The notes under the pieces: model-generated
The model's database searches: none
What the model was told of the DNA's origin: nothing
The model's input: only the letters and a program-made list of their open reading frames with translations
NCBI RefSeq assembly: GCF_016595215.1
Contig: NZ_JAENHK010000007.1
Coordinates: 62,001-126,000 of the forward strand
From: Chryseobacterium paridis
Lineage (GTDB): Bacteria; Bacteroidota; Bacteroidia; Flavobacteriales; Weeksellaceae
Length of the DNA stretch: 64,000 bases
Reading direction: 5' to 3'
Shown here: in pieces, positions 15,367-23,192 of the stretch
Position numbering within the stretch: position 1 is the first letter of the stretch
Layout of the letters: each line of letters starts with the position of its first letter
Translations under genes and position numbers: made by a program

Positions 15367-16479
15367 TTATTGTTCAATCCATTTTTTGAATTCGGCGACT
15401 TTGTTTTTACTAATGAGAATTGTTTCACTACTTTCAGGTTGCACTACTAATTTGAGTTGGTTTTTTCCATACATAAGAATACTGCCAATAGCTTTGATAT
15501 TAATAATAAACTGTCTGTTGGCTCGGTAGAACATCTCATTATCTAATGTTTTGATAATCTCATCAAGGCTTGAGTTGATAGAATACTGACCCCCTTTAAA
15601 AGTCAGGAGATAAACGGTATTACTTTCTAAAAAGAAATAAGCAATCTCTGAAGTTTCTAGAGAAATTAATTCATCTTTGTGATAGGTGATTATTCTTTTT
15701 TTCGAACTTTCTGTTATGCTTTCATCTGATCGGATAGGGGGGATTTCCTGATATTTTTCCTGAATTGTATTAAGTTGCTTATTTAATGTTGTCAAATTAT
15801 TGATTTCCAGATTAAGGTCATTGATAATTTCATTTTTTTTATCCTCATATTTCTTGTAAATCCATCTTATTACAATAAAACTGATGCCTAAAATAATCAG
15901 AGATGCAATAATAAACACCAATAAGAACTTTTGATACAGATTTGTTATTTGCTGTTCCAGGCTGTTGATATTGGCGTGTGACGCTACCATCCAGTCACTT
16001 CCCTGTACGGGATAGACACTTACTATTTCAGAGCTACGTTTCATCTTTTCCGGGAAGTTTCGTACTCCGGCACTGATTTGCCCGGAATTTAAAATGTCTG
16101 CAAAGTCTGATTGATTTTGATCGCCTGTTACGAAGTCAGAATTGTTTTTATCTATTTTATGGCCGATTAAAGCTGGATTGGGATGACAGAGTTCAATTCC
16201 ATTTCTATTATACATGCAAATGAATCCGCTTTGAGTATCTGTATTTACGATGCTGCTTTGTAAATTCTGAATAACCACCTCTTTTGAGAGACCTTGTTTG
16301 AGTTGTAATTCTAATAATTTACCAATCTCACGGGATTCTCTTTTGCCAGCTTCGATTTTACTATTAAAGATATCTTCTTTTGAAGATGAATACAAGTAAC
16401 GGAAGGAAAGAAAACTGATCAGTAAAATGATAATACTTACTGCAAAAAAAGTAATGGTATAGAGATTGATTTTTTTCAT
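15367..16479 (-). CDS. Membrane-anchored LytTR transcriptional regulator with extracytoplasmic sensor domain
   Basis: A 370-residue protein. A transmembrane helix at residues 8-28 and a second near 188-208 enclose an extracytoplasmic domain (about residues 30-187) with Cache-like features (SGFICMYNRNGIELCHPNP, DWMVASHANINS). A cytoplasmic coiled-coil linker leads to a C-terminal LytTR DNA-binding domain (residues about 268-370: DELISLETSEIAYFFLESN, FYRANRQFIINIKAIGSI). There is no receiver domain and no kinase domain, so signal and DNA binding are in one polypeptide. The target is unknown; the divergently oriented P460 genes are candidates by position. Confidence 0.83.
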   Translation of the reverse strand: MKKINLYTITFFAVSIIILLISFLSFRYLYSSSKEDIFNSKIEAGKRESREIGKLLELQLKQGLSKEVVIQNLQSSIVNTDTQSGFICMYNRNGIELCHPNPALIGHKIDKNNSDFVTGDQNQSDFADILNSGQISAGVRNFPEKMKRSSEIVSVYPVQGSDWMVASHANINSLEQQITNLYQKFLLVFIIASLIILGISFIVIRWIYKKYEDKKNEIINDLNLEINNLTTLNKQLNTIQEKYQEIPPIRSDESITESSKKRIITYHKDELISLETSEIAYFFLESNTVYLLTFKGGQYSINSSLDEIIKTLDNEMFYRANRQFIINIKAIGSILMYGKNQLKLVVQPESSETILISKNKVAEFKKWIEQ

Positions 16480-16650
16480 TAGTTTAATCCTATGAATTAT
16501 GATGTTCCTTTATCAAAAATAATCATTATTCAGAAGAATATATTCGCCTTTAAATACCTTTTTTACCCTTTTACGGGTTTGTTGAAAACATAAAGTGTTG
16601 TTTCTTAGTAATTTTAGACTATGATTTAATAAACTATAAAATGTTTTGTA

Positions 16651-17613
16651 ATGAAAAGAAATACTAAAATACTCGCAGTTTTATTGATTGTATTCTGTCT
16701 TCTACAATTTTTTAGACCTGAAGAAATCAATTATGGGAAGCCTGCAGAAAATCTAAGTAATGTTCCAAAAGAAGTCAATGCAATTATCAGGAATTCTTGT
16801 TTTGATTGCCATTCATCTGAAGCTAATTTACGGTGGTATGATAAGTTGACACCAGCCAATTTTTTGGTTACCTCTCATATTAAGGAAGGTCGCAAAGCTT
16901 TAGATTTTTCAAAATGGAGTACATGGCCGAAACCCCAGCAGAATTCGACCATCTATTATGCTATTAATAAAGTATTGTCAGGTGAAATGCCACTTCCGAG
17001 TTATTCTGCTGTACATTCATCTACAAAGCTTAATGACAGACAAATTCAGATTCTTAAGGAATATGCCTTATCTCTTGCTCCCCGCAAAGTAACGGATAGT
17101 ACCCAAATTAATAAGGCTGAAATGGAATATAATAATTGGATAAAAGAGAATAAGAAGTATTCAGCTGTAAAACCATCACCCAATGGATTGAAATATATTC
17201 CTGATTATAGAAAATGGAAAGCAATAAGTACAACGGATCGTTTCGATAATAGTACAATGCGTATTATTTTCGGGAATGAAATTGCAGTGAAGGCAATTCA
17301 GGAGCATCATACCAATCCCTGGCCAGATGGTACTGTTTTCGCTAAGACTGCCTGGAAACAGGAGGTTCATGCTGACGGGAATATTGCAACTGGTGAGTTT
17401 ATTCAGGTAGAATTTATGGTGAAAGACACTAAGAAATATGCTAAAACAGAAGGTTGGGGCTGGGGAAGATGGAAGGGAAATGATCTTAAGCCTTATGGAG
17501 ATCATCCGGACTTCGATAAAGAGTGTGTAGAATGTCATCGACCAATGAAAGATCGGGATTATGTTTTTACTTCTCCTTTGTATCTTATTTCACAACTTAA
17601 AAAAATAAAATAA
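16651..17613 (+). CDS. Haem-binding domain plus cytochrome P460 protein
   Basis: A 320-residue exported protein with an N-terminal hydrophobic anchor. Residues 45-135 form a haem-binding domain with the c-type haem motif CFDCHS. Residues about 180-310 form a cytochrome P460-like domain ending with a second CxxCH motif (CVECHRP). In P460 proteins a lysine cross-links to the haem; the TAWKQE segment holds a candidate lysine. Two CxxCH motifs imply two covalently bound haems. P460 proteins oxidise hydroxylamine or bind nitric oxide in other bacteria; the substrate here is unknown. A related gene lacking CxxCH starts one base after the stop codon. Confidence 0.85.
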   Translation: MKRNTKILAVLLIVFCLLQFFRPEEINYGKPAENLSNVPKEVNAIIRNSCFDCHSSEANLRWYDKLTPANFLVTSHIKEGRKALDFSKWSTWPKPQQNSTIYYAINKVLSGEMPLPSYSAVHSSTKLNDRQIQILKEYALSLAPRKVTDSTQINKAEMEYNNWIKENKKYSAVKPSPNGLKYIPDYRKWKAISTTDRFDNSTMRIIFGNEIAVKAIQEHHTNPWPDGTVFAKTAWKQEVHADGNIATGEFIQVEFMVKDTKKYAKTEGWGWGRWKGNDLKPYGDHPDFDKECVECHRPMKDRDYVFTSPLYLISQLKKIK

Positions 17614-17614
17614 C

Positions 17615-18091
17615 ATGAAAAAGATGAGTATTTATATTATAGTTGTAAGCTTCCTGTCTTTATGGTCTTGCCATTCAGAACAAAAGGAAAACCTCAATAA
17701 AAAAGCTGCTGTTCAACAGAATGATGAGCTGTTAGAAAATCCATTGTTAATGATCCCTATAACATCATCTATTCAGCCAAAAGATAATACGATGTCCACT
17801 CTGTATGGAAATCAGATTGCTGCTGATTATGCGAGAAATAATGCTGATTCCCAATATCCCCAGGGTGCCGTACTTTATGAAGTGACATGGAAACAGAAGC
17901 CAGATGAATTATGGTTTGGAGCTAAAGTGCCCGAAGATATTTTCTCTGTAGAAAAAGTGACTTTTCATGACCATAATAGCTATACTTATGAAACTTATAA
18001 GGACAAACCTCTTCGAAAAGTGAAAGAAAGTAAGATTAATACTTCTCGAATCTCATTTATAACCTCTCAAAAAATGGCTGTATCCCCCTAA
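17615..18091 (+). CDS. P460-like lipoprotein lacking the haem motif
   Basis: A 158-residue lipoprotein (lipobox SLWSC, cysteine near residue 19). Its C-terminal half matches the P460 domain of the preceding gene: MSTLYGNQIAADYARN with MRIIFGNEIAVKAIQE, and YPQGAVLYEVTWKQ with WPDGTVFAKTAWKQ. It then ends before the region where the neighbour has CVECH, and it contains no CxxCH. It therefore looks like a truncated or haem-free paralogue, perhaps a partner subunit. The one-base gap implies co-translation with the upstream gene. Confidence 0.72.
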   Translation: MKKMSIYIIVVSFLSLWSCHSEQKENLNKKAAVQQNDELLENPLLMIPITSSIQPKDNTMSTLYGNQIAADYARNNADSQYPQGAVLYEVTWKQKPDELWFGAKVPEDIFSVEKVTFHDHNSYTYETYKDKPLRKVKESKINTSRISFITSQKMAVSP

Positions 18092-18213
18092 AAAACATAG
18101 TTAGTTTTGTGGCTACACCGTATTTTTACGATATTTTTAACCATCATTATGATTATTCCGTTTTAGGTCTGATATTTGTACTGAGTAGCAAAACTAAGCG
18201 ACCAATTAAATTT

Positions 18214-19248
18214 ATGAATAACATATTTGTGAAAAAATCTTTTTTATACAGTCTTATACTGACTTTATTTTTAGTTTCATGTAAAAAGGAAATTGAAAAA
18301 ATAAATGATACTTTAAGTAATGATACAACGTCTACAGAAACTCCGACAGTAAAAACGGATTCTGTAAAGAAAGATTCAGCAGTTAAAAAGGAATCTGTAC
18401 CTCCTGCCATGCAGGAAAATGGCTTCTATAATGCATTTGTTCTTCCGAAGGATAAAAAACTCAGGGATTCGGTATATGGAGTATTTAGTAAAAAATATTC
18501 CGAAAGGGAGCGCTATGCTATTTTAGCATTAAACAGGCTGGATTCTAAAAATAAATGGAACTCCGATACTTTGGTAGTTCCAGCTAAAATAGATACCACC
18601 TTGATGTCTTATTCGCCGTTTCCAATGCAATTAGATGTTTTGAGTAATGTGAAGAAGTTTGTAATCTTTTCTTATCCTATTCAGGCATATGGAGTATATT
18701 CTAATGGAAGTCTTGTGAAATGGGGACCTACCAGTATGGGGAAAAAGGCTGCGCAGACCACAAGGGGTTTAACATTCGCGAACTGGAAAAAGAAATTGTC
18801 AATCTCAACGGTTAGTAGTGAATGGAAATTACCATACAACTTCAACATTTTTAATACAGGTGGGATAGGATGGCATCAGTATGATCTGCCTGGATATCCT
18901 GCATCTCATTCATGTTTAAGACTATTAAGAAATGATGCTCAATGGTTGTATTCTTACGCTGATACATGGATCTTAAACCCAGGAGGTGCAACTACAAAAG
19001 CAAAAGGAACTGCTGTAATGGTTTTTGGAGATTATAAATGGGGTAAAAGAAAACCCTGGAGAAATTTATTAGATGATCCTAATGCCAATAATATTTCTGT
19101 TGAGGAAATGAATAAGCTTATAGAGCCTCACATTGAGAAAATTATAAAAGAACAGGATAACAGGGAAAAAGTGGCGGATTCTATTAAAGCAGCAAAAGCT
19201 GTTGAAATTCAGGAGCCGGCAAAAATGCCTGAAGTATTAGCTCCTTAA
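18214..19248 (+). CDS. L,D-transpeptidase (YkuD family) lipoprotein
   Basis: Start placed at 18214 (MNNIFVKKSFLYSLILTLFL), which yields a lipoprotein signal with the cysteine in LVSCKK; the longer frame from 18109 adds 35 unlikely residues. A threonine/serine/lysine-rich linker precedes the YkuD domain. The catalytic site is GWHQYD followed by SHSCLRLL with the nucleophile Cys234. L,D-transpeptidases cross-link peptidoglycan stems or attach lipoproteins. The C-terminal 60 residues are charged and rich in lysine and glutamate. It overlaps the oppositely oriented two-helix gene by 4 bp at the stop codons. Confidence 0.88.
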   Translation: MNNIFVKKSFLYSLILTLFLVSCKKEIEKINDTLSNDTTSTETPTVKTDSVKKDSAVKKESVPPAMQENGFYNAFVLPKDKKLRDSVYGVFSKKYSERERYAILALNRLDSKNKWNSDTLVVPAKIDTTLMSYSPFPMQLDVLSNVKKFVIFSYPIQAYGVYSNGSLVKWGPTSMGKKAAQTTRGLTFANWKKKLSISTVSSEWKLPYNFNIFNTGGIGWHQYDLPGYPASHSCLRLLRNDAQWLYSYADTWILNPGGATTKAKGTAVMVFGDYKWGKRKPWRNLLDDPNANNISVEEMNKLIEPHIEKIIKEQDNREKVADSIKAAKAVEIQEPAKMPEVLAP

Positions 19249-19772
19249 TCTTTTTTCTTTTCGAATTGTAGGGTTGACTCTTCTGCAAACTTTCGGAGTT
19301 TTTGCATTTCGTTTTTAGCTTTGCTTTGCCCAAATCTTGCAGCTGCATATGTAGCTGCAATACATATCAACATAGCAAATGAAGCATTGAGAGCCCAGGG
19401 AAATTCATAACTTTTAATTTGTTTTTCCACATAGTACATCGTGAAAAAGGTCATCCACAAAATTGAAAATGAAAAATAGAGGAACATAAAAAATGTCCAG
19501 ACTGCAGAACTGGGACCAAATACACCCCGTATAGCAATGTCATCATCCTCTACTTCTACACGTAAAGAGAGTCTGGGCTTCCAATAATTGTCATAAGGAG
19601 TTTGTGCCCAAATAGTAGCCACTTCTTTATTTACGTTACCGGAAAACTCATCCTTATGCTTTTTAAGGTACTTGCTTAGATTTTCCGCATATTCCTCCTT
19701 ACTCAGATGCGTGAACATTTTGAATCTGGGACGGGTTCGTATTTTATCTAATGTGGTTTCTTCGGTTTTCAT
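19245..19772 (-). CDS. Small two-helix membrane protein, function unknown
   Basis: A 175-residue protein with a soluble N-terminal part (about 85 residues) and two transmembrane helices (about residues 87-112 and 126-146), followed by a charged C-terminal tail. I recognise no enzyme motif. It ends one base before the aspartyl protease start codon on the same strand, so the two are probably co-expressed, with this gene first. Both termini are predicted cytoplasmic from the charge distribution. Confidence 0.65.
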   Translation of the reverse strand: MKTEETTLDKIRTRPRFKMFTHLSKEEYAENLSKYLKKHKDEFSGNVNKEVATIWAQTPYDNYWKPRLSLRVEVEDDDIAIRGVFGPSSAVWTFFMFLYFSFSILWMTFFTMYYVEKQIKSYEFPWALNASFAMLICIAATYAAARFGQSKAKNEMQKLRKFAEESTLQFEKKKD

Positions 19773-19773
19773 A

Positions 19774-21096
19774 TTATTCTTGATAAGGTATTGGATCTTC
19801 TAATGTGAAGCTCAAAGTAAGTTCATGATCTTTTCTCTTTATAATCATTGTAATGGTTTTTCCCTCATCAGACTTCATCAATTCCACAATCTGCTTCAAG
19901 GTCATATCTAAAGTTTTTCTTCCATTAATTGTAATGATTTTATCATCTTTTTTTAAACCAGCTTTATCAGCTGGAGAGTCTTTTCGAACTCCCGCAATTG
20001 AAAACAATGGCTTTAAAGCAAATTTGTATTGTAAATTGTTATTGATAAGTTCCACCTCGCTGCTAGTTTTCTTAGCATTTGTTTCTAGCGAAACTAAATC
20101 TTTTTCCCATATTAGTCCATCCTGTTGAAAATCCAGCCCACTCATATTAAAATGAAAAGGATCATCATAATTTTTGTTTTTGCGCAAATATAATTTCTCA
20201 TTAGCATAATCAAAAACTACTGTAAAACGACAAAGTATTTCTCCTCCGATAGAACCTCTTCTATTTTCTACAAGATTGACATGCTGGATCGAAAATTCAT
20301 CTGGCATTGCTGTAAGAGGTTTTTCAAATTTAAAATCTCCAAGATAAAAATTATGGATCCTGCTTCTTTTTCCATAAACATCACCATTGAAGCCTCTCCC
20401 CAAAAAGTCGTCAATATTGGGACGGTTATATACAAAATTTTTAATCAGGGTAGGGAAGAGCCATATAGGATCACTATTTCCAAGATCTATGAGTAACTTA
20501 GAGCTTTTCTTTTCATTGGTCATTTCTACATCAGCCTCAATATAAGGCTTATTTTTTTCAATAGATATAGAAAACTGTTCAAATTTTTTTGTTTTTTTTC
20601 TGAATAGATCCATATCATTGTAAATAGTGATCTTTTTGGAGATATAGTCTATTGAGATCGGATGATTTTTAAAAAAATGGTAGCCAATTATCCCATTAAC
20701 AGGTATTCCAACATGAGAAGAAATATTGAAGTCCTGATTTACAATAATAAAAAGACTTAGAGAATTATTAATGAAATCCTTTCCTATTACGGCAATATTA
20801 TTGTCAGAACGGAAGCCATCTATACTTGCATTGCCTCCCAATCCTGAAAATTTTATTTTTTCCAGTGTTGTCAATTTTACTTCTTTATTTTCAAGACTGA
20901 ATATTGACGTTTCAGCAACTCCGGTATCTAGTAGAAAAGTAAGCTCTGCTCCGTTTATAGTAACGGGAATAAAAATAAGGTTGTTAATTAATTTGAAGGG
21001 GATAACTACTTTTCTAGCATCTTTGATTTCAAATGAGTTCTGGGCATTTAGAAAAATGCTTAAAAATAAGAACCAAATAAAATGCTTGAATTTCAT
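19774..21096 (-). CDS. Exported retropepsin-like aspartyl protease with PDZ domain
   Basis: A 440-residue protein with signal peptide MKFKHFIWFLFLSIFLNAQ. The first aspartyl-protease half carries FLLDTGVAETSIF (Asp57) and a flap-like GLGGNASIDGF. A second related motif, LLIDLGNSDPIWLF, has LG in place of TG, so whether it is catalytic is unclear. A PDZ domain at residues about 350-430 (GVRKDSPADKAGLKKDDKIITINGR) would bind C-termini. Bacteroidetes proteins of this layout are common and poorly characterised. The protein is predicted periplasmic. Confidence 0.82.
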   Translation of the reverse strand: MKFKHFIWFLFLSIFLNAQNSFEIKDARKVVIPFKLINNLIFIPVTINGAELTFLLDTGVAETSIFSLENKEVKLTTLEKIKFSGLGGNASIDGFRSDNNIAVIGKDFINNSLSLFIIVNQDFNISSHVGIPVNGIIGYHFFKNHPISIDYISKKITIYNDMDLFRKKTKKFEQFSISIEKNKPYIEADVEMTNEKKSSKLLIDLGNSDPIWLFPTLIKNFVYNRPNIDDFLGRGFNGDVYGKRSRIHNFYLGDFKFEKPLTAMPDEFSIQHVNLVENRRGSIGGEILCRFTVVFDYANEKLYLRKNKNYDDPFHFNMSGLDFQQDGLIWEKDLVSLETNAKKTSSEVELINNNLQYKFALKPLFSIAGVRKDSPADKAGLKKDDKIITINGRKTLDMTLKQIVELMKSDEGKTITMIIKRKDHELTLSFTLEDPIPYQE

Positions 21097-21205
21097 TTAC
21101 TGAATATAGTCAATTTATTGGTATAGATAATAAAAAACATTCCCAAAGTTGAGAATGTGTATATATATGACAATGATATCAATGAAATGTTTATGTTTCA
21201 ATAAA

Positions 21206-21844
21206 TTATTTTGTAAAGAAATCCATGAGATCAATATAGTTTTTTTGATTGACTCCATGCCCGCTCATATATTCTCTGAACGTAAAATAGCAACCTAATT
21301 CATATAATAGATCTGCTGCTTTTCTTCCCCATTCTAAAGGTATAACAGCATCATCTGTTCCATGTGAAACAAAGAATCTGAGTTTTTCCAGTTTCTTTTT
21401 ATCTTTAACTATATCTTTTAAAAGCTTTTCTTCGGGATAGCTGCTAAGGCATGCTACATAGTTGAATAGGTCTGGATATTTTAATGACAGTGCATAACAC
21501 AAAATTCCACCCTGACTAAATCCACACAGATTAGCTCTGCTTTCGGTAAGTCCATAATGATTAACTATTTTTAGTATGTTCTCTAAAACGGCATTCAGGG
21601 ATTCTTGTGCCTGATCTATATCTATAAAATTCTCAGGATTATTAAAATCAATATCATACCATGAATATCCCTCAAATTGAGTATCTTTTGGTGCTCTGAA
21701 GCTTATAATTAACCAATCGGCTGGAAGGGTCTCTCTGAAACTGAAAAGGTCTTGTTCGTTACTTCCATACCCGTGAAGCATAAAAAGGATAGGGGTTTTA
21801 GGAGTAATATTTTCGGGTTCTCTTACTAGATAATCTAAATTCAT
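21206..21844 (-). CDS. Alpha/beta-hydrolase, phospholipase/carboxylesterase family
   Basis: A 212-residue cytosolic esterase. The oxyanion segment is FMLHGYGSNEQDLF, the nucleophile elbow is CGFSQGGIL (Ser110), the acid is in SHGTDDAVIPLEWG, and the histidine is in MSGHGVNQ. These match the acyl-protein thioesterase/YpfH group of small carboxylesterases. It stands alone on the minus strand with about 100 bp of A+T-rich DNA on the aspartyl protease side and over 200 bp upstream. The natural substrate cannot be told from sequence. Confidence 0.88.
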   Translation of the reverse strand: MNLDYLVREPENITPKTPILFMLHGYGSNEQDLFSFRETLPADWLIISFRAPKDTQFEGYSWYDIDFNNPENFIDIDQAQESLNAVLENILKIVNHYGLTESRANLCGFSQGGILCYALSLKYPDLFNYVACLSSYPEEKLLKDIVKDKKKLEKLRFFVSHGTDDAVIPLEWGRKAADLLYELGCYFTFREYMSGHGVNQKNYIDLMDFFTK

Positions 21845-22034
21845 AACACAAAGATAATTAATAAATCAAATTACTAAATCTTTACGCATCGAATATTTTT
21901 CACTGAATTTATACCAATAGAATATGGATAATAGTTGAATTTTTAGGGAATTAATCTTTTTATTAATTTGATATTGTTTGGATTTTTTTGTTGAAAGTTT
22001 TTCATGAAAGTTATTTTTATATTGATAAAAAACC

Positions 22035-22042
22035 TATATTTG
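22035..22042 (+). promoter_or_regulatory. -7 element (TATATTTG) upstream of lipoprotein gene 22069
   Basis: An exact TAnnTTTG match 27 bp before the chosen start codon supports that start over the upstream in-frame ATG at 21988, which would precede the promoter. No TTG lies at canonical distance. Confidence 0.5.
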
Positions 22043-22068
22043 AAACATTAAAAAATCTATTTGGAGAA

Positions 22069-22503
22069 ATGAAGCAATTTTACAAATCAAAAAGTTTATT
22101 TAAACTCTCTTTCTTATTCATCGTATTATTTTCGGCAATTTCTGTTCTTAATTCTTGTAAAAAAGATGACGACGATGAAGAATTTAAAGATCACATTGTT
22201 CAGTTTGAAGTGAAAGGTACTACCAATGTAATTTCAAAAACTATTGTAACTCAGGTTGGAACTACATCAAATACAATGTATAATACTGCATTAACTCCGC
22301 TTCCTTTGCCTTGGACAAGTGGTGAGTTTTTTGTTAACTCCAGCCAGGCTCAGTTAAATCTTTCTGCCAACGCAGATATGCCAAATGATGATTCTAAACT
22401 AACCGTTACAATCTATATAGACGGAGAGGTTTCAGAAACTAAAACGGTTACAGGTAAAGGAGTTTTAAGTGTAGCTGTTTTTCACAACTTCTTAGAATTA
22501 TAG
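22069..22503 (+). CDS. Putative surface lipoprotein, paralogue of the gene at 25383
   Basis: About 144 residues from MKQFYKSKSLFKLSFLFIVL; the lipobox is LNSC, followed by KKDDDDEE. Such an acidic run directly after the cysteine resembles the lipoprotein export signal that sends Bacteroidetes lipoproteins to the cell surface. The mature domain contains HIVQFEVKG, PWTSGEFFVN and LTVTIYIDGEVSETKTVTGKG. The same pattern (WTSxEF, YIDG, TGxG) occurs in the lipoprotein at 25383. The two flank a NarL-type two-component system. Fold and function are unknown; the all-beta pattern suggests a small sandwich domain. Confidence 0.68.
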   Translation: MKQFYKSKSLFKLSFLFIVLFSAISVLNSCKKDDDDEEFKDHIVQFEVKGTTNVISKTIVTQVGTTSNTMYNTALTPLPLPWTSGEFFVNSSQAQLNLSANADMPNDDSKLTVTIYIDGEVSETKTVTGKGVLSVAVFHNFLEL

Positions 22504-22527
22504 AAAACTAAACCTATACATATATAG

Positions 22528-22553
22528 AAACCGCTTTATAAGCGGTTTTTTTA
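22528..22553 (+). terminator. Rho-independent terminator after the lipoprotein gene
   Basis: A perfect 9-bp stem (AAACCGCTT with AAGCGGTTT) and a 3-base loop are followed by T residues. It lies between two convergent genes. Confidence 0.85.
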
Positions 22554-22559
22554 TTGTAT

Positions 22560-23192
22560 TTAAATCATATTTTGCTGTATGGCTAGGCTTATCAGTTCAC
22601 TGGAGTTTTTAGCATGAAATTTTTGAAGTAAATTTTTACGATGGGTATCCACTGTCAAAGAACTTAGAAATAACTCTTCTGCAATCATTCCGCTGGTCTT
22701 GCCTTGGGTTAGCAGCTTTAAAATTTCTTTTTCACGCTTTGTTAGCCTGGGAATTATAAATTCAGTTTGAGAAGGAGTATTGATGATCTGTTTAGTCTCC
22801 GAACAAAATACAATATCACCCGACAAAGCTCCTTTAATACATTTTATGAGTTCATCTATTGATGTATTTTTTAATAAATATCCGCTGGCTCCGTTTTGAA
22901 TACACTGCATAACAATACTTCTTTCAGAGCGATTACTGAACATAATGACAGAAGTACTGGGTGAGATCTTTTTGATCTCCTGGCAAAGATTAATACCATT
23001 AGAATCCGGCAAAGTAATATCTAATAGAATGATATCAGCCGCATTTGAATTAATAAAATTAATGACCTGTGATCCTAATGTGAAACTCTCTGCTATGGAA
23101 AATGAAGGTTCTTTTCTTAGCATCATTTTTATTCCTTCAATAACGATAGGATGATCATCTACAATAACGATTTTTATAAGGTCAGATTTCAT
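22560..23192 (-). CDS. LuxR/NarL-type response regulator
   Basis: About 210 residues starting at MKSDLIKIVIVDDHP; the longer frame from 23228 would add 12 residues lying inside the kinase gene. The receiver domain has the acidic pair VDDHP, the phosphorylation site LLDITLP (Asp58), the switch residue in VIMFSNRS and the lysine in YLLKNTS. The C-terminal helix-turn-helix reads TKREKEILKLLTQGKTSGMIAEELFLS in pieces, ending VDTHRKNLLQKF. It overlaps the end of the kinase gene by 11 bp, so the pair is one operon. Targets may include the two flanking lipoprotein genes. Confidence 0.9.
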   Translation of the reverse strand: MKSDLIKIVIVDDHPIVIEGIKMMLRKEPSFSIAESFTLGSQVINFINSNAADIILLDITLPDSNGINLCQEIKKISPSTSVIMFSNRSERSIVMQCIQNGASGYLLKNTSIDELIKCIKGALSGDIVFCSETKQIINTPSQTEFIIPRLTKREKEILKLLTQGKTSGMIAEELFLSSLTVDTHRKNLLQKFHAKNSSELISLAIQQNMI

